Of a stretch of DNA of 40,888 nucleotides, positions 9,523-16,552 are shown piece by piece. The notes under the pieces are model-generated. The model searched no databases, was not told where the DNA came from, and saw only the letters and a list, made by a program, of their open reading frames with translations. Where the stretch lies: contig CAYNMD010000004.1 in NCBI GenBank assembly GCA_964398485.1, positions 1-40,888 of the forward strand, read 5' to 3'. How positions within the stretch are numbered: the first letter of the stretch is position 1; every line of letters begins with the position of its first letter. The translations under genes and the position numbers were made by a program. Source of the DNA: SSEF01 sp964398485. GTDB lineage: Bacteria > Patescibacteriota > Minisyncoccia > Moranbacterales > UBA1568.

Positions 9523-10485
9523 ATGGCCCACACTTTTGATGCCCCAAAAACTGAACTTGAGAGACTGGCCGGAGGGTTTTTGGGTCATCTTGAAATAGAA
9601 ATGGGTCGCTCACCGAGAACAATACGATCGTACACAGAAGTTCTGGGGAGTTTTTTTGTTTGGGGCGGATTGAAACGCGCCAAGGATATCACCGCCGAAA
9701 GAGTGAGGAGCTACCGTGTTTTTCTCAATCGAAAGACAACGGTGCGAGGAGGAACGCTCAAGCCGACAACTCAGGCTTACCATGCTATCGTCATCCGTAC
9801 TTTCCTCAAGTATCTGGCTCGAGAGGATGTAGAAACACTTCCGGCAGAAAAAGTAGAAATTGGCCGAGTACCTGAAAGACAAGTAGATTTTCTCGAGGAG
9901 GATGAACTGGAACGGCTGCTCGCGAGTCCTGAGGGGGATACACTCAAGTCTCGGCGCGATCGAGCGATTCTCGAACTGCTCTTTTCTGCTGGCCTCCGTG
10001 TTTCCGAACTTACTTCTCTTGATCGAGACCAGGTGAATCTTAGAAAAGATGAATTCAGCGTGCGGGGAAAGGGAAATAAACTTCGTATCGTTTTTCTTTC
10101 TGAGAGTGCCAAACGGTCCCTTGAATCCTATCTTGATCAGCGAGGAGATGTTGACCCAGCTTTATTTGTAGCTCATGGCAAGAAGGGGCTCGTCAATAAG
10201 AAATCAGCTTCACGAGAAAGTAGCCGATTGACGCCTCGAAGTGTCGAGAGATTGGTAAAGTACTATGCCAAAAAGGCAGGTATCGTAAAGGATGTACACC
10301 CACACACTCTTCGCCACAGCTTTGCCACCGATCTTCTCCGGAATGGGGCTGATATTCGGGCAGTCCAGACAATGCTCGGTCATGCCTCTATTACCACTAC
10401 TCAGATTTACACCCACGTAACCAACGAGAGACTCAAGGAAATCCATAAGAATTTTCACGGGAAAAGACGAAGGAAGAAATCGTAG
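9523..10485 (+). CDS. xerC: Tyrosine recombinase, XerC/XerD type
   Basis: 320-residue tyrosine recombinase with an N-terminal SAM-like core-binding domain (SPRTIRSYTEVL) and a C-terminal catalytic domain. The full active-site set is present: R159 (in AGLRVSEL), a beta-hairpin Lys in RGKGNK, H261-x-x-R264 (HTLRHSFAT), H287 (MLGHAS) and the nucleophile Y296 (QIYTHV). Length and architecture match the Xer dimer-resolution recombinases rather than phage integrases, and no attachment sites or mobile genes flank it; it is probably the chromosome-dimer resolvase. Whether it is the sole Xer here cannot be seen. The start at 9523 is preferred because it leaves the usual short lead-in. An ATG at 9505 overlapping the preceding stop (ATGGTAA) is an alternative that would couple translation. 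Confidence 0.88.
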   Translation: MAHTFDAPKTELERLAGGFLGHLEIEMGRSPRTIRSYTEVLGSFFVWGGLKRAKDITAERVRSYRVFLNRKTTVRGGTLKPTTQAYHAIVIRTFLKYLAREDVETLPAEKVEIGRVPERQVDFLEEDELERLLASPEGDTLKSRRDRAILELLFSAGLRVSELTSLDRDQVNLRKDEFSVRGKGNKLRIVFLSESAKRSLESYLDQRGDVDPALFVAHGKKGLVNKKSASRESSRLTPRSVERLVKYYAKKAGIVKDVHPHTLRHSFATDLLRNGADIRAVQTMLGHASITTTQIYTHVTNERLKEIHKNFHGKRRRKKS

Positions 10486-10508
10486 TAGAGACTTTGAGGT
10501 GATGGGTC

Positions 10509-10537
10509 TTGGCTAGAAGCTAGTTTTCTGTTATTAT
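10509..10537 (+). promoter_or_regulatory. Promoter upstream of LysM-CHAP gene
   Basis: TTGGCT (10509-10514; 4/6 to TTGACA), spacer of exactly 17 bases, then TATTAT (10532-10537) preceded by TGt, i.e. an extended -10. The predicted +1 is near 10544, about 114 bases before the annotated ATG at 10658. This is the best sigma70-like site in the 172-base gap after the recombinase gene. Confidence 0.55.
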
Positions 10538-10657
10538 GGAAACCTAAGTTTTAGGGGAGAGATCACTGTTTTTGGCTTAGATAAGCAATTCTTCCAAAAA
10601 TATAGAATCTCTTCCAAAGGAAAGGACTCGAGTATTTTAGCCCGTATCCGATCTTGG

Positions 10658-11848
10658 ATGGACCGCCTTCGTTTCTGGTTGGATTGGAGAGAGTGGAATA
10701 CCTGGATTCATCATACCCAGACTCGTTTTCTTATTTGGTTTAAGGAACGTTCTGGATATGTACCAGTCCGACTTTTTCGGCAATACTCAGCACTTGGCTT
10801 CGTAGTGCTTTCTTCCCTAACGGTATCTTTGGCCAACGCTACCGAGGAGAGTGGTGGACTCTCTGAAGTAGTTGATGCGCTTGGTTTGATTGATGATGCA
10901 TCAGTTCGGCATGGATCACCCCAGAGTGCTCAAGGAGTGCATACCGATCATCTTGCTCTGGTACCACTGGCTGAAACCTCTAAAGGTGTGGAAGTAGGAA
11001 ATGAATCTCTTCTTACAGTAGCTGATGAGGCGTTCCTTTCTCCAGAGAATCAGATGTTTTTAGCGGCAGCCCTTGGGAGTCGGAGTGCTCGTGAACCAGA
11101 AGAAGATGGGGGCGTGCGGATCTATACGGTTGCGCAAGGAGATACCGTGTCGGGGATTGCAGCTCGTTTTGGCATAACGATCAATACTATTCTCTGGGCC
11201 AATGATCTAGAGAATGTTGATGCTATTCGTCCAGGGGATCAAATCTTTATTTTGCCGGTAGCCGGCTTTTCTTATGTCGTCCAGGCGGGTGACACGATTG
11301 ATTCTATTGCTGCCAAATATAAATCAGCCAAGGAAAAAATTATTGCTTTCAACGAGCTTCCAGCCAATGGTGAGCTAACCGTAGGTGAAAAGATCACTAT
11401 TCCTGACGGACAAAAGGAGATACCTCGCCCAGCTCCAGGTACGAATGCCTTGGAAAGGCGGCAGTATGCTTCGGCAACTGGTGGTAGCGCGACAGACATT
11501 ACCCCTTCATTTGCTCGGCCCAAAGAGGGAAAGCCGGGACAGGGGCATCGTTTTCCTTACGGCTATTGCACTTGGTATGTGGCACAGAAACGCTATGTTC
11601 CTTGGCGTGGTAATGCTGGTGCTTGGCTTTTCAATGCGAGGGCTTTTGGATACAAAACCGGTAAGACACCAACCGTTGGCTCTATTGTGGTAACCACCGA
11701 GGATCGTTACTATGGCCACGTAGCACTGGTGGAAAAAGTAAATAAAGACACGATCACGGTATCTGAGATGAATTATACCGGCTGGGGGAAGAAAAGCGTC
11801 CGGCAGCTCGCCAAAGGGAGCCGGGTGATTAAGGGCTATATCTATTAG
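10658..11848 (+). CDS. Secreted peptidoglycan hydrolase: two LysM repeats plus CHAP domain
   Basis: 396 residues from the only ATG available. A hydrophobic segment (about residues 45-62, ending SLANA) is a signal or anchor. Two LysM modules follow: residues ~149-195 (YTVAQGDTVSGIA) and ~199-246 (YVVQAGDTIDSIA), which bind peptidoglycan glycan strands. The C-terminus is a CHAP amidase/endopeptidase domain with C304 in GYCTWYVA and H354 in GHVALVE; the third residue probably lies in the SEMNY segment. Likely role: cell-wall cleavage for division, secretion-apparatus insertion or attack on a neighbour. It sits just upstream of the VirB6-VirB4 block, consistent with a T4SS-associated lytic enzyme. 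The start is doubtful: the ATG has no ribosome binding site and the frame stays open upstream to the promoter without another ATG, GTG or TTG. Confidence 0.88.
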   Translation: MDRLRFWLDWREWNTWIHHTQTRFLIWFKERSGYVPVRLFRQYSALGFVVLSSLTVSLANATEESGGLSEVVDALGLIDDASVRHGSPQSAQGVHTDHLALVPLAETSKGVEVGNESLLTVADEAFLSPENQMFLAAALGSRSAREPEEDGGVRIYTVAQGDTVSGIAARFGITINTILWANDLENVDAIRPGDQIFILPVAGFSYVVQAGDTIDSIAAKYKSAKEKIIAFNELPANGELTVGEKITIPDGQKEIPRPAPGTNALERRQYASATGGSATDITPSFARPKEGKPGQGHRFPYGYCTWYVAQKRYVPWRGNAGAWLFNARAFGYKTGKTPTVGSIVVTTEDRYYGHVALVEKVNKDTITVSEMNYTGWGKKSVRQLAKGSRVIKGYIY

Positions 11849-11960
11849 GATTTGAGTTCTGAGTCTTTCCCAAGAGAATAATCGGGAATGTTTTGCTTAT
11901 TGATTTCTTGGAAAGGAAATGGAATTTGTACAAAAAAGCAAAGAGGGATAACAAAGGATG

Positions 11961-11990
11961 TTGTGCGGGCTCCTCATGTGATGGTACAAT
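11961..11990 (+). promoter_or_regulatory. Promoter for the VirB6-PrgI-VirB4 block
   Basis: TTGTGC (11961-11966), 18-base spacer, TGgTACAAT with the -10 at 11985-11990. The predicted +1 is near 11997, giving a leader of about 27 bases with a GAGAGA ribosome-binding-like site at 12012-12017 before the ATG at 12024. It is the only obvious promoter ahead of eight closely spaced genes. Confidence 0.55.
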
Positions 11991-12023
11991 AAATACAAAA
12001 TTCTTTGTCTCGAGAGATTTCTT

Positions 12024-14240
12024 ATGCTCGAGTGTACGGTAAAACGAACACACAAATTTTGGCTCGCTTTTTTCTTGGTTGCTTTCGTGGCACAGGGTGT
12101 TTTTTTGACCTCTTCGCTGGCTCATGCAGATAGATGGGGAGGGGCAGATTCAAATGGTACAGTTAATCAGCAAGATTTACCCACACCTACTTCACAAGGG
12201 GCTACGGGTACGAATACATCAAATCAGAGTACTACTCAGTCAGATACTGGTACCTCGAGTTCCTGGGGGAGTTGCATCTTGAATTTCCCTACCTGTATTG
12301 GGGCTGCTGTGTTGAATGCTCTGACTTCTGCTATGGCTTGGCTGGCCAATGGAGCGGCAGGGCTTTTTGTATGGGTAGTGCAGCCAGAAAATATCTCTGG
12401 ACCAACGGGGCTTCTCAACAAGGCTTCGATTTATGAGCTCTGGAAGTTTATCAGGGACTTTTTTAATGTCTTTTTCATTCTCATTCTCTTGCTTTCTGCT
12501 TTTGCCACGGTATTTCAGGTGGAGAACTTCAGTATCCGCAAGATCTTTCTCAATATTCTCTTGGCAGCTTTGGTGATCAACTTCAGCTTCCCTATCACTC
12601 GATTCTTGATTGATATTACTAATGTGCCCATGTACTATTTTCTGAATGCTATTCTTCCCGGGACGGATGGTGGTTTAGGCTTCACAAAGGTATACCTTGG
12701 GAGCACGGGAATGTCAGGAATTATGCTGGCCTCAGCTGTCGGGTTTACCAAAGCGTTTCTCAATGTCGTTTTTATGTTTCTGTTTGCCATCTCGCTTTTG
12801 GTCTTAGCGGTTATGTTTCTTATTCGGCTTATTGCTCTTACTCTACTGCTCGTACTCTCGCCGATTGGTTTTGCTGCAAGTCTTATGCCTGGATTTCAGG
12901 GTGCCGGCAGTAAGTGGTGGGAAGAATTTTGGCGTTATTCGCTCTTTGGCCCATCAGCTGCTCTCATGCTCTTGGTAGCGATGCGTTTCCAGAATGAGCT
13001 TGCTAGTGATGGTACGATTGAAACCTTTAATAGAACACTTACAACGATGAGTTCCGGATCAGCTGCGAGTAGCTCCATGGCTCTTGTTGCTTTCTATACC
13101 ATTCCCTTGGTGCTTATTTGGGCAGCGATCGGTATGGCTAACAAATCGAGTATTGCTGGAGCGGGGCTAGTGGTGGGTCTTGGCTACGGTGCAGCGAAGA
13201 AAGTGGGTGGTTGGGGGAAGAAGATGGTAGTAGGTGGTACCAAAGCGATTTTGCCAACCAATGTAGCCAAGGGAGTGGCTACTGGTGTGAAAGATGGTCT
13301 TAAGGGAGGTAAGCTCTTTGGTCTCAAGGTTATGCCAAAGGGTCTTACACCAAAGGAACTTAAGAAGAAAGGTGAAGAGCGCGAGGCTTACTGGAAGGGT
13401 GTCGGATCAGGTGGCTTTGCTGGTGGAAATAAAGCCAAGGCCGAGCTATTTGATAAGCGGGTTACTGAAAAGGTGAAAGAAAACAAGGAAAATCAAGTGC
13501 CTCGCTCAGCGATGATATTGGGTCTTGATCCTGCCAAGAATGATCTTCTGACCCGAACTGCCAACGCATTGTCACTTGCTCAGGCGGGTGAAATTAAGAG
13601 CGCTGAGGTTCTGCAAAAAGCTATTGAGGCGGTTGGCGATAATGCTGATGCAGTAGACAAAATCCTTGATGGTGCCAAGTCAGATGCTTTTGATGGTATG
13701 GACAAACAGAAATATACCCAGATTCTTTCGAGCTCTGCTTTTGCTCTGAGAAATAATGACGGAGAGCTGATTGATAAGTCAGGCAAGGTCCTGAGTCAGG
13801 GGGCTAAACCGGTAATCGACAAGAATAGTGACATGTACAAGGCTCTTGATAGCAAAATGATAAAGGAGGGTCATTTGGATGTAAAAATTGATTTTGAAGT
13901 TGATCAGCTTACGGAGGAATTGGGCGGTAATAGAGCAGCAGCACGCCAGAAAGTATATGATGATAATCTCAAGCTAAAAGCGAGTGAGCTCGGGGCTCAA
14001 TCGAAGTTGCATCAATCAACTTTGGGAACAACTGAGGATAATATGGCTCTCCGTAATTATTTGGAGCAGATGTTCAAAGACGAGCAGTATAAGATAGAAG
14101 TCTTGAAGGGGATGAATAATAAAGATCGTCAGGTGTGGATTGTGCCAAAGACTAAGCCGGGGAGCGGGGAAACAGTTTCGTCTGGCGGCATAGTAATTCC
14201 TCAGGAGTATAATTCGAAGCGACCGGATAATAGTAGGTAG
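12024..14240 (+). CDS. VirB6/TrbL-like polytopic membrane protein of a T4SS-like system
   Basis: 738 residues. An N-terminal signal/anchor (about 11-34, ending SLAHA) is followed by a Ser/Thr/Gln/Gly-rich exposed linker and then a cluster of hydrophobic segments between about residues 95 and 400. That cluster includes FFNVFFILILLLSAF, ILLAALVINFSFP and a long Leu/Ile-rich run near LVLAVMFLIRLIALTLLLVL. The last ~330 residues are charged, soluble and probably cytoplasmic. Topology, size and position upstream of PrgI and VirB4 fit the VirB6/TrbL inner-membrane channel component of type IV secretion, as commonly seen in Patescibacteria. Sequence similarity to proteobacterial VirB6 is weak, so the call rests on topology and context. 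ATG 12024 has an upstream GAGAGA. The next gene starts 4 bases after the stop. Confidence 0.7.
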   Translation: MLECTVKRTHKFWLAFFLVAFVAQGVFLTSSLAHADRWGGADSNGTVNQQDLPTPTSQGATGTNTSNQSTTQSDTGTSSSWGSCILNFPTCIGAAVLNALTSAMAWLANGAAGLFVWVVQPENISGPTGLLNKASIYELWKFIRDFFNVFFILILLLSAFATVFQVENFSIRKIFLNILLAALVINFSFPITRFLIDITNVPMYYFLNAILPGTDGGLGFTKVYLGSTGMSGIMLASAVGFTKAFLNVVFMFLFAISLLVLAVMFLIRLIALTLLLVLSPIGFAASLMPGFQGAGSKWWEEFWRYSLFGPSAALMLLVAMRFQNELASDGTIETFNRTLTTMSSGSAASSSMALVAFYTIPLVLIWAAIGMANKSSIAGAGLVVGLGYGAAKKVGGWGKKMVVGGTKAILPTNVAKGVATGVKDGLKGGKLFGLKVMPKGLTPKELKKKGEEREAYWKGVGSGGFAGGNKAKAELFDKRVTEKVKENKENQVPRSAMILGLDPAKNDLLTRTANALSLAQAGEIKSAEVLQKAIEAVGDNADAVDKILDGAKSDAFDGMDKQKYTQILSSSAFALRNNDGELIDKSGKVLSQGAKPVIDKNSDMYKALDSKMIKEGHLDVKIDFEVDQLTEELGGNRAAARQKVYDDNLKLKASELGAQSKLHQSTLGTTEDNMALRNYLEQMFKDEQYKIEVLKGMNNKDRQVWIVPKTKPGSGETVSSGGIVIPQEYNSKRPDNSR

Positions 14241-14244
14241 TGTT

Positions 14245-15402
14245 ATGAGTACGGTTTTCTATCCGATGCTGGCGGAAATGGCGGGGTCCGATGACCTGGT
14301 TTCTGTTTGGTCTAAATTTGATTCTTTACCCAGAAATATTCAAGATGTTCTTACCTCTGATCTGCTTCCAAAAAAACTAGAACAATTATCTAGTCAATTT
14401 TCTTTTGATGAAGAGACAGCATTGTTTGTGAGTATTTTAGTGAGGAGTATTTTCTTTCAAGAAGTTGATTTTCAGAAAGGAACAGACCAGATGAATAGCT
14501 ATTTTCAGAAAAAAGGGAGAAATCCACAGGATGCAAGTCAGGTCATGGAGTTTATCCAGAAGGAGGTAATGACTATTGTTCCTCCAAAACCGGTGATTCA
14601 GCAAACCTCAGTGGGGACGAAAAAAGAACCGGTCCGTGAGTATGTAAAATTACCTCTTCTGAAGGCGTTAGCTGACTATCCACGGCTCAATGAGCAACTT
14701 ATCACAGCAGAGAAGATTCGGATAAAGTCGCAGCCAGAACCAGCTCGCCCAAATTTGGCTAATTGGATTCGCTATTATCGCGACGAGCTCGGTATTGGGT
14801 TTCATGATCAGGTTACGCGAGGGAAATTTCTTTTTCAATCCGAAAACGGGAAGAAACTTTCCGCCGAGGAAAGAGAACGCATTCATTTGGTACTCAAGTC
14901 TTTGGAAGAAGAGTTTCCTTTGGAGATAAATGGGGAACAGGGGACTATTGTTTTTCCAGTAAGAACTCAACCAAGTCCAGTTTCGAGTGCCTTTCCAAAG
15001 CAGTCTGAACTGAACGCTCCTGCTCGATCGGTGAAGCCATTTACACCGAACATCCTCGCTCCAACAATGCCCTCTTCTCCTGTCTCAACTCCTCGAGTAG
15101 CTGAAAAAACAGCTATTCCTACCGGGAAGACTTCCTTTTTTTCTGGAACTTTTGGTGCCGGGAAAAATGTTGCTGATGATACTTTGCATTTTTCGACTGG
15201 TCACGTACTACCGAGCGAAAAACAAACGGATCAACCAACGAACATTCCAAAACAAGGAGTGTCTCCTGCTCCATCTTTTTCTTCAACGTTTGGGATGACT
15301 GGTATTAGTCAAAACCGTGGAGGAGCTCTCCCGCGCAGCCCCTATTCTATCAGGCCCCTTCGTATGCGAGAGGATACCAATCATGAGACTGAAGCGCGGT
15401 AG
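14245..15402 (+). CDS. Hypothetical cytoplasmic protein in T4SS-like block
   Basis: 385 residues, not recognised. The N-terminal ~120 residues are mainly helical with alternating Leu/Phe and acidic residues (for example LPRNIQDVLTSDLLPKKLEQL). A second predicted helical region lies around residues 155-230 (LANWIRYYRDELGIGF, followed by ERERIHLVLKSLEEEF). From about residue 245 on it is a Pro/Ser/Thr-rich, probably disordered tail. No signal peptide or membrane segment. It lies between the VirB6-like and PrgI genes with 4 bases to the former and 35 to the latter, so it is very likely co-expressed and may be an adaptor or regulator of the complex. Codon use is like its neighbours. Function not assigned. 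Confidence 0.65.
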   Translation: MSTVFYPMLAEMAGSDDLVSVWSKFDSLPRNIQDVLTSDLLPKKLEQLSSQFSFDEETALFVSILVRSIFFQEVDFQKGTDQMNSYFQKKGRNPQDASQVMEFIQKEVMTIVPPKPVIQQTSVGTKKEPVREYVKLPLLKALADYPRLNEQLITAEKIRIKSQPEPARPNLANWIRYYRDELGIGFHDQVTRGKFLFQSENGKKLSAEERERIHLVLKSLEEEFPLEINGEQGTIVFPVRTQPSPVSSAFPKQSELNAPARSVKPFTPNILAPTMPSSPVSTPRVAEKTAIPTGKTSFFSGTFGAGKNVADDTLHFSTGHVLPSEKQTDQPTNIPKQGVSPAPSFSSTFGMTGISQNRGGALPRSPYSIRPLRMREDTNHETEAR

Positions 15403-15437
15403 TTTTCTTCGAAAATAGATACTCACAGAAATATATG

Positions 15438-15833
15438 ATGTCCAATGTTCCACAATTTATTGACATTGAAGATAAAGTAGCTGGGCCACTGACTTGGAGA
15501 CAGCTTCTTTGGGTGATTGCTATGGGTATCATCCTCTTGGTGCTCTACAATATGCTTCCCGGGATCGCTTTTGTAGTAGTTGCTATCCCCATCGTGCTTT
15601 TCTTTTCCGCTCTCGCCTTTTATCGACCCCAGGGGCAATCCCTCATTAGTTTTCTTGGTCATGGATTCTTTTTCTTTTTTCGTCCCAAAGTAGCGGTTTG
15701 GGAAAGACCAGTAGTTCGTCCTCGAGCTGTGTCAGCTGCCAAGCCCCAGCGTCAAACGGAACTAGGTCAATCCAAGGGTGTTTCTCGTGAAGAGTTGCGT
15801 AACCTTGCCAAGATGTTGGATACTGTTCAATAG
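15438..15833 (+). CDS. PrgI family membrane protein
   Basis: 131 residues (an adjacent ATG at 15435 would add one Met). The N-terminus (VPQFIDIEDKVAGPLTWRQL) is the PrgI-family signature, followed by two closely spaced membrane segments (about 25-42 and 44-62) and a cytoplasmic C-terminal part. PrgI proteins accompany VirB4 ATPases in Gram-positive and Patescibacteria T4SS-like loci, where they are taken as the counterpart of VirB3. The gene precedes a TraC-like protein and VirB4 in the expected order. Despite the name it is unrelated to the type III needle protein PrgI. Confidence 0.85.
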   Translation: MSNVPQFIDIEDKVAGPLTWRQLLWVIAMGIILLVLYNMLPGIAFVVVAIPIVLFFSALAFYRPQGQSLISFLGHGFFFFFRPKVAVWERPVVRPRAVSAAKPQRQTELGQSKGVSREELRNLAKMLDTVQ

Positions 15834-15851
15834 GTAATAATATTTTCTGTC

Positions 15852-16541
15852 ATGGAATTTCTCTCAAAAAACCAAGGAAAACCCAGTGGATCAAGTACTC
15901 AGAAATATGTTGATGTGGATGCTATTCGTAATGGGGTAATTATCTTGAAAAATGGCGGGCTCAGGGCAGTAGTCTTGGTTTCATCAATTAACTTTGATCT
16001 CAAATCAAGCGTCGAACAGGAGGCTATTATTGCTCAGTACCAAAACCTCTTAAATTCACTTGATTTTCCTATTCAGATTGTTATTCAGTCACGCCGATTT
16101 AATATTGATCCCTATATAGAACGTCTCAAACAAGAGGAAAGCCAGCAGCTCAACGATTTACTAAGGTTGCAGATGACAGAGTACCAGGAATTTATTAAAA
16201 ACCTCAATGAAGTCTCGAATATTGTTGCTAAGCAATTCTATATTGTAGTCCCTTTTTCTACAGTAGAAAGTAATGAGGGGGGATTTTTCCAGACTTTATC
16301 TAATATATTCAATCAAAAAAAAGCAGCCACTTTTCAGGGTGAAATGTTTGAGTCGTTTCGTTCTCAACTCTTGCAGCGAGTAGAGCATGTTATGAATGGG
16401 CTTTCCCCGATTGGACTTCGCGGAACAGTCTTGGGTACTGAGGAAATCATTGAACTTCTTTATAATAGCTACAATCCTTCTCTTTTTACGACGAGTATTA
16501 TCAAGAATGTTGATGCGCTTGAACTTAATCCGACCAATTGA
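15852..16541 (+). CDS. TraC-like domain protein, VirB4 N-terminal counterpart
   Basis: 229 residues, no membrane segment. It opens with a short polar stretch, then YVDVDAIRNGVIILKNGG and LRAVVLVSSINFDLKS, followed by a region that predicts alpha/beta with PIQIVIQSRRFNIDPYIERL. This pattern matches the TraC-like N-terminal domain that in many VirB4/TraC ATPases is fused to the motor domain and faces the membrane. Here it is a separate gene between PrgI and a VirB4 that still has its own N-terminal region. Probably an assembly partner of the ATPase. The stop (16539-16541) lies 11 bases before the VirB4 ATG. It contains no Walker motif, so it is not itself an ATPase. Confidence 0.7.
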   Translation: MEFLSKNQGKPSGSSTQKYVDVDAIRNGVIILKNGGLRAVVLVSSINFDLKSSVEQEAIIAQYQNLLNSLDFPIQIVIQSRRFNIDPYIERLKQEESQQLNDLLRLQMTEYQEFIKNLNEVSNIVAKQFYIVVPFSTVESNEGGFFQTLSNIFNQKKAATFQGEMFESFRSQLLQRVEHVMNGLSPIGLRGTVLGTEEIIELLYNSYNPSLFTTSIIKNVDALELNPTN

Positions 16542-16552
16542 TTTTTCGTATC

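Noticed and set aside
9523..10485. Integrase of a mobile element
   Set aside because: No att-like direct repeats, tRNA edge or phage/transposon genes nearby; size and motifs fit a housekeeping Xer recombinase.
11888..11992. 34-codon frame before the VirB6-like gene
   Set aside because: It runs through the -35 and -10 of the promoter at 11961-11990, has low-complexity composition and no ribosome binding site.
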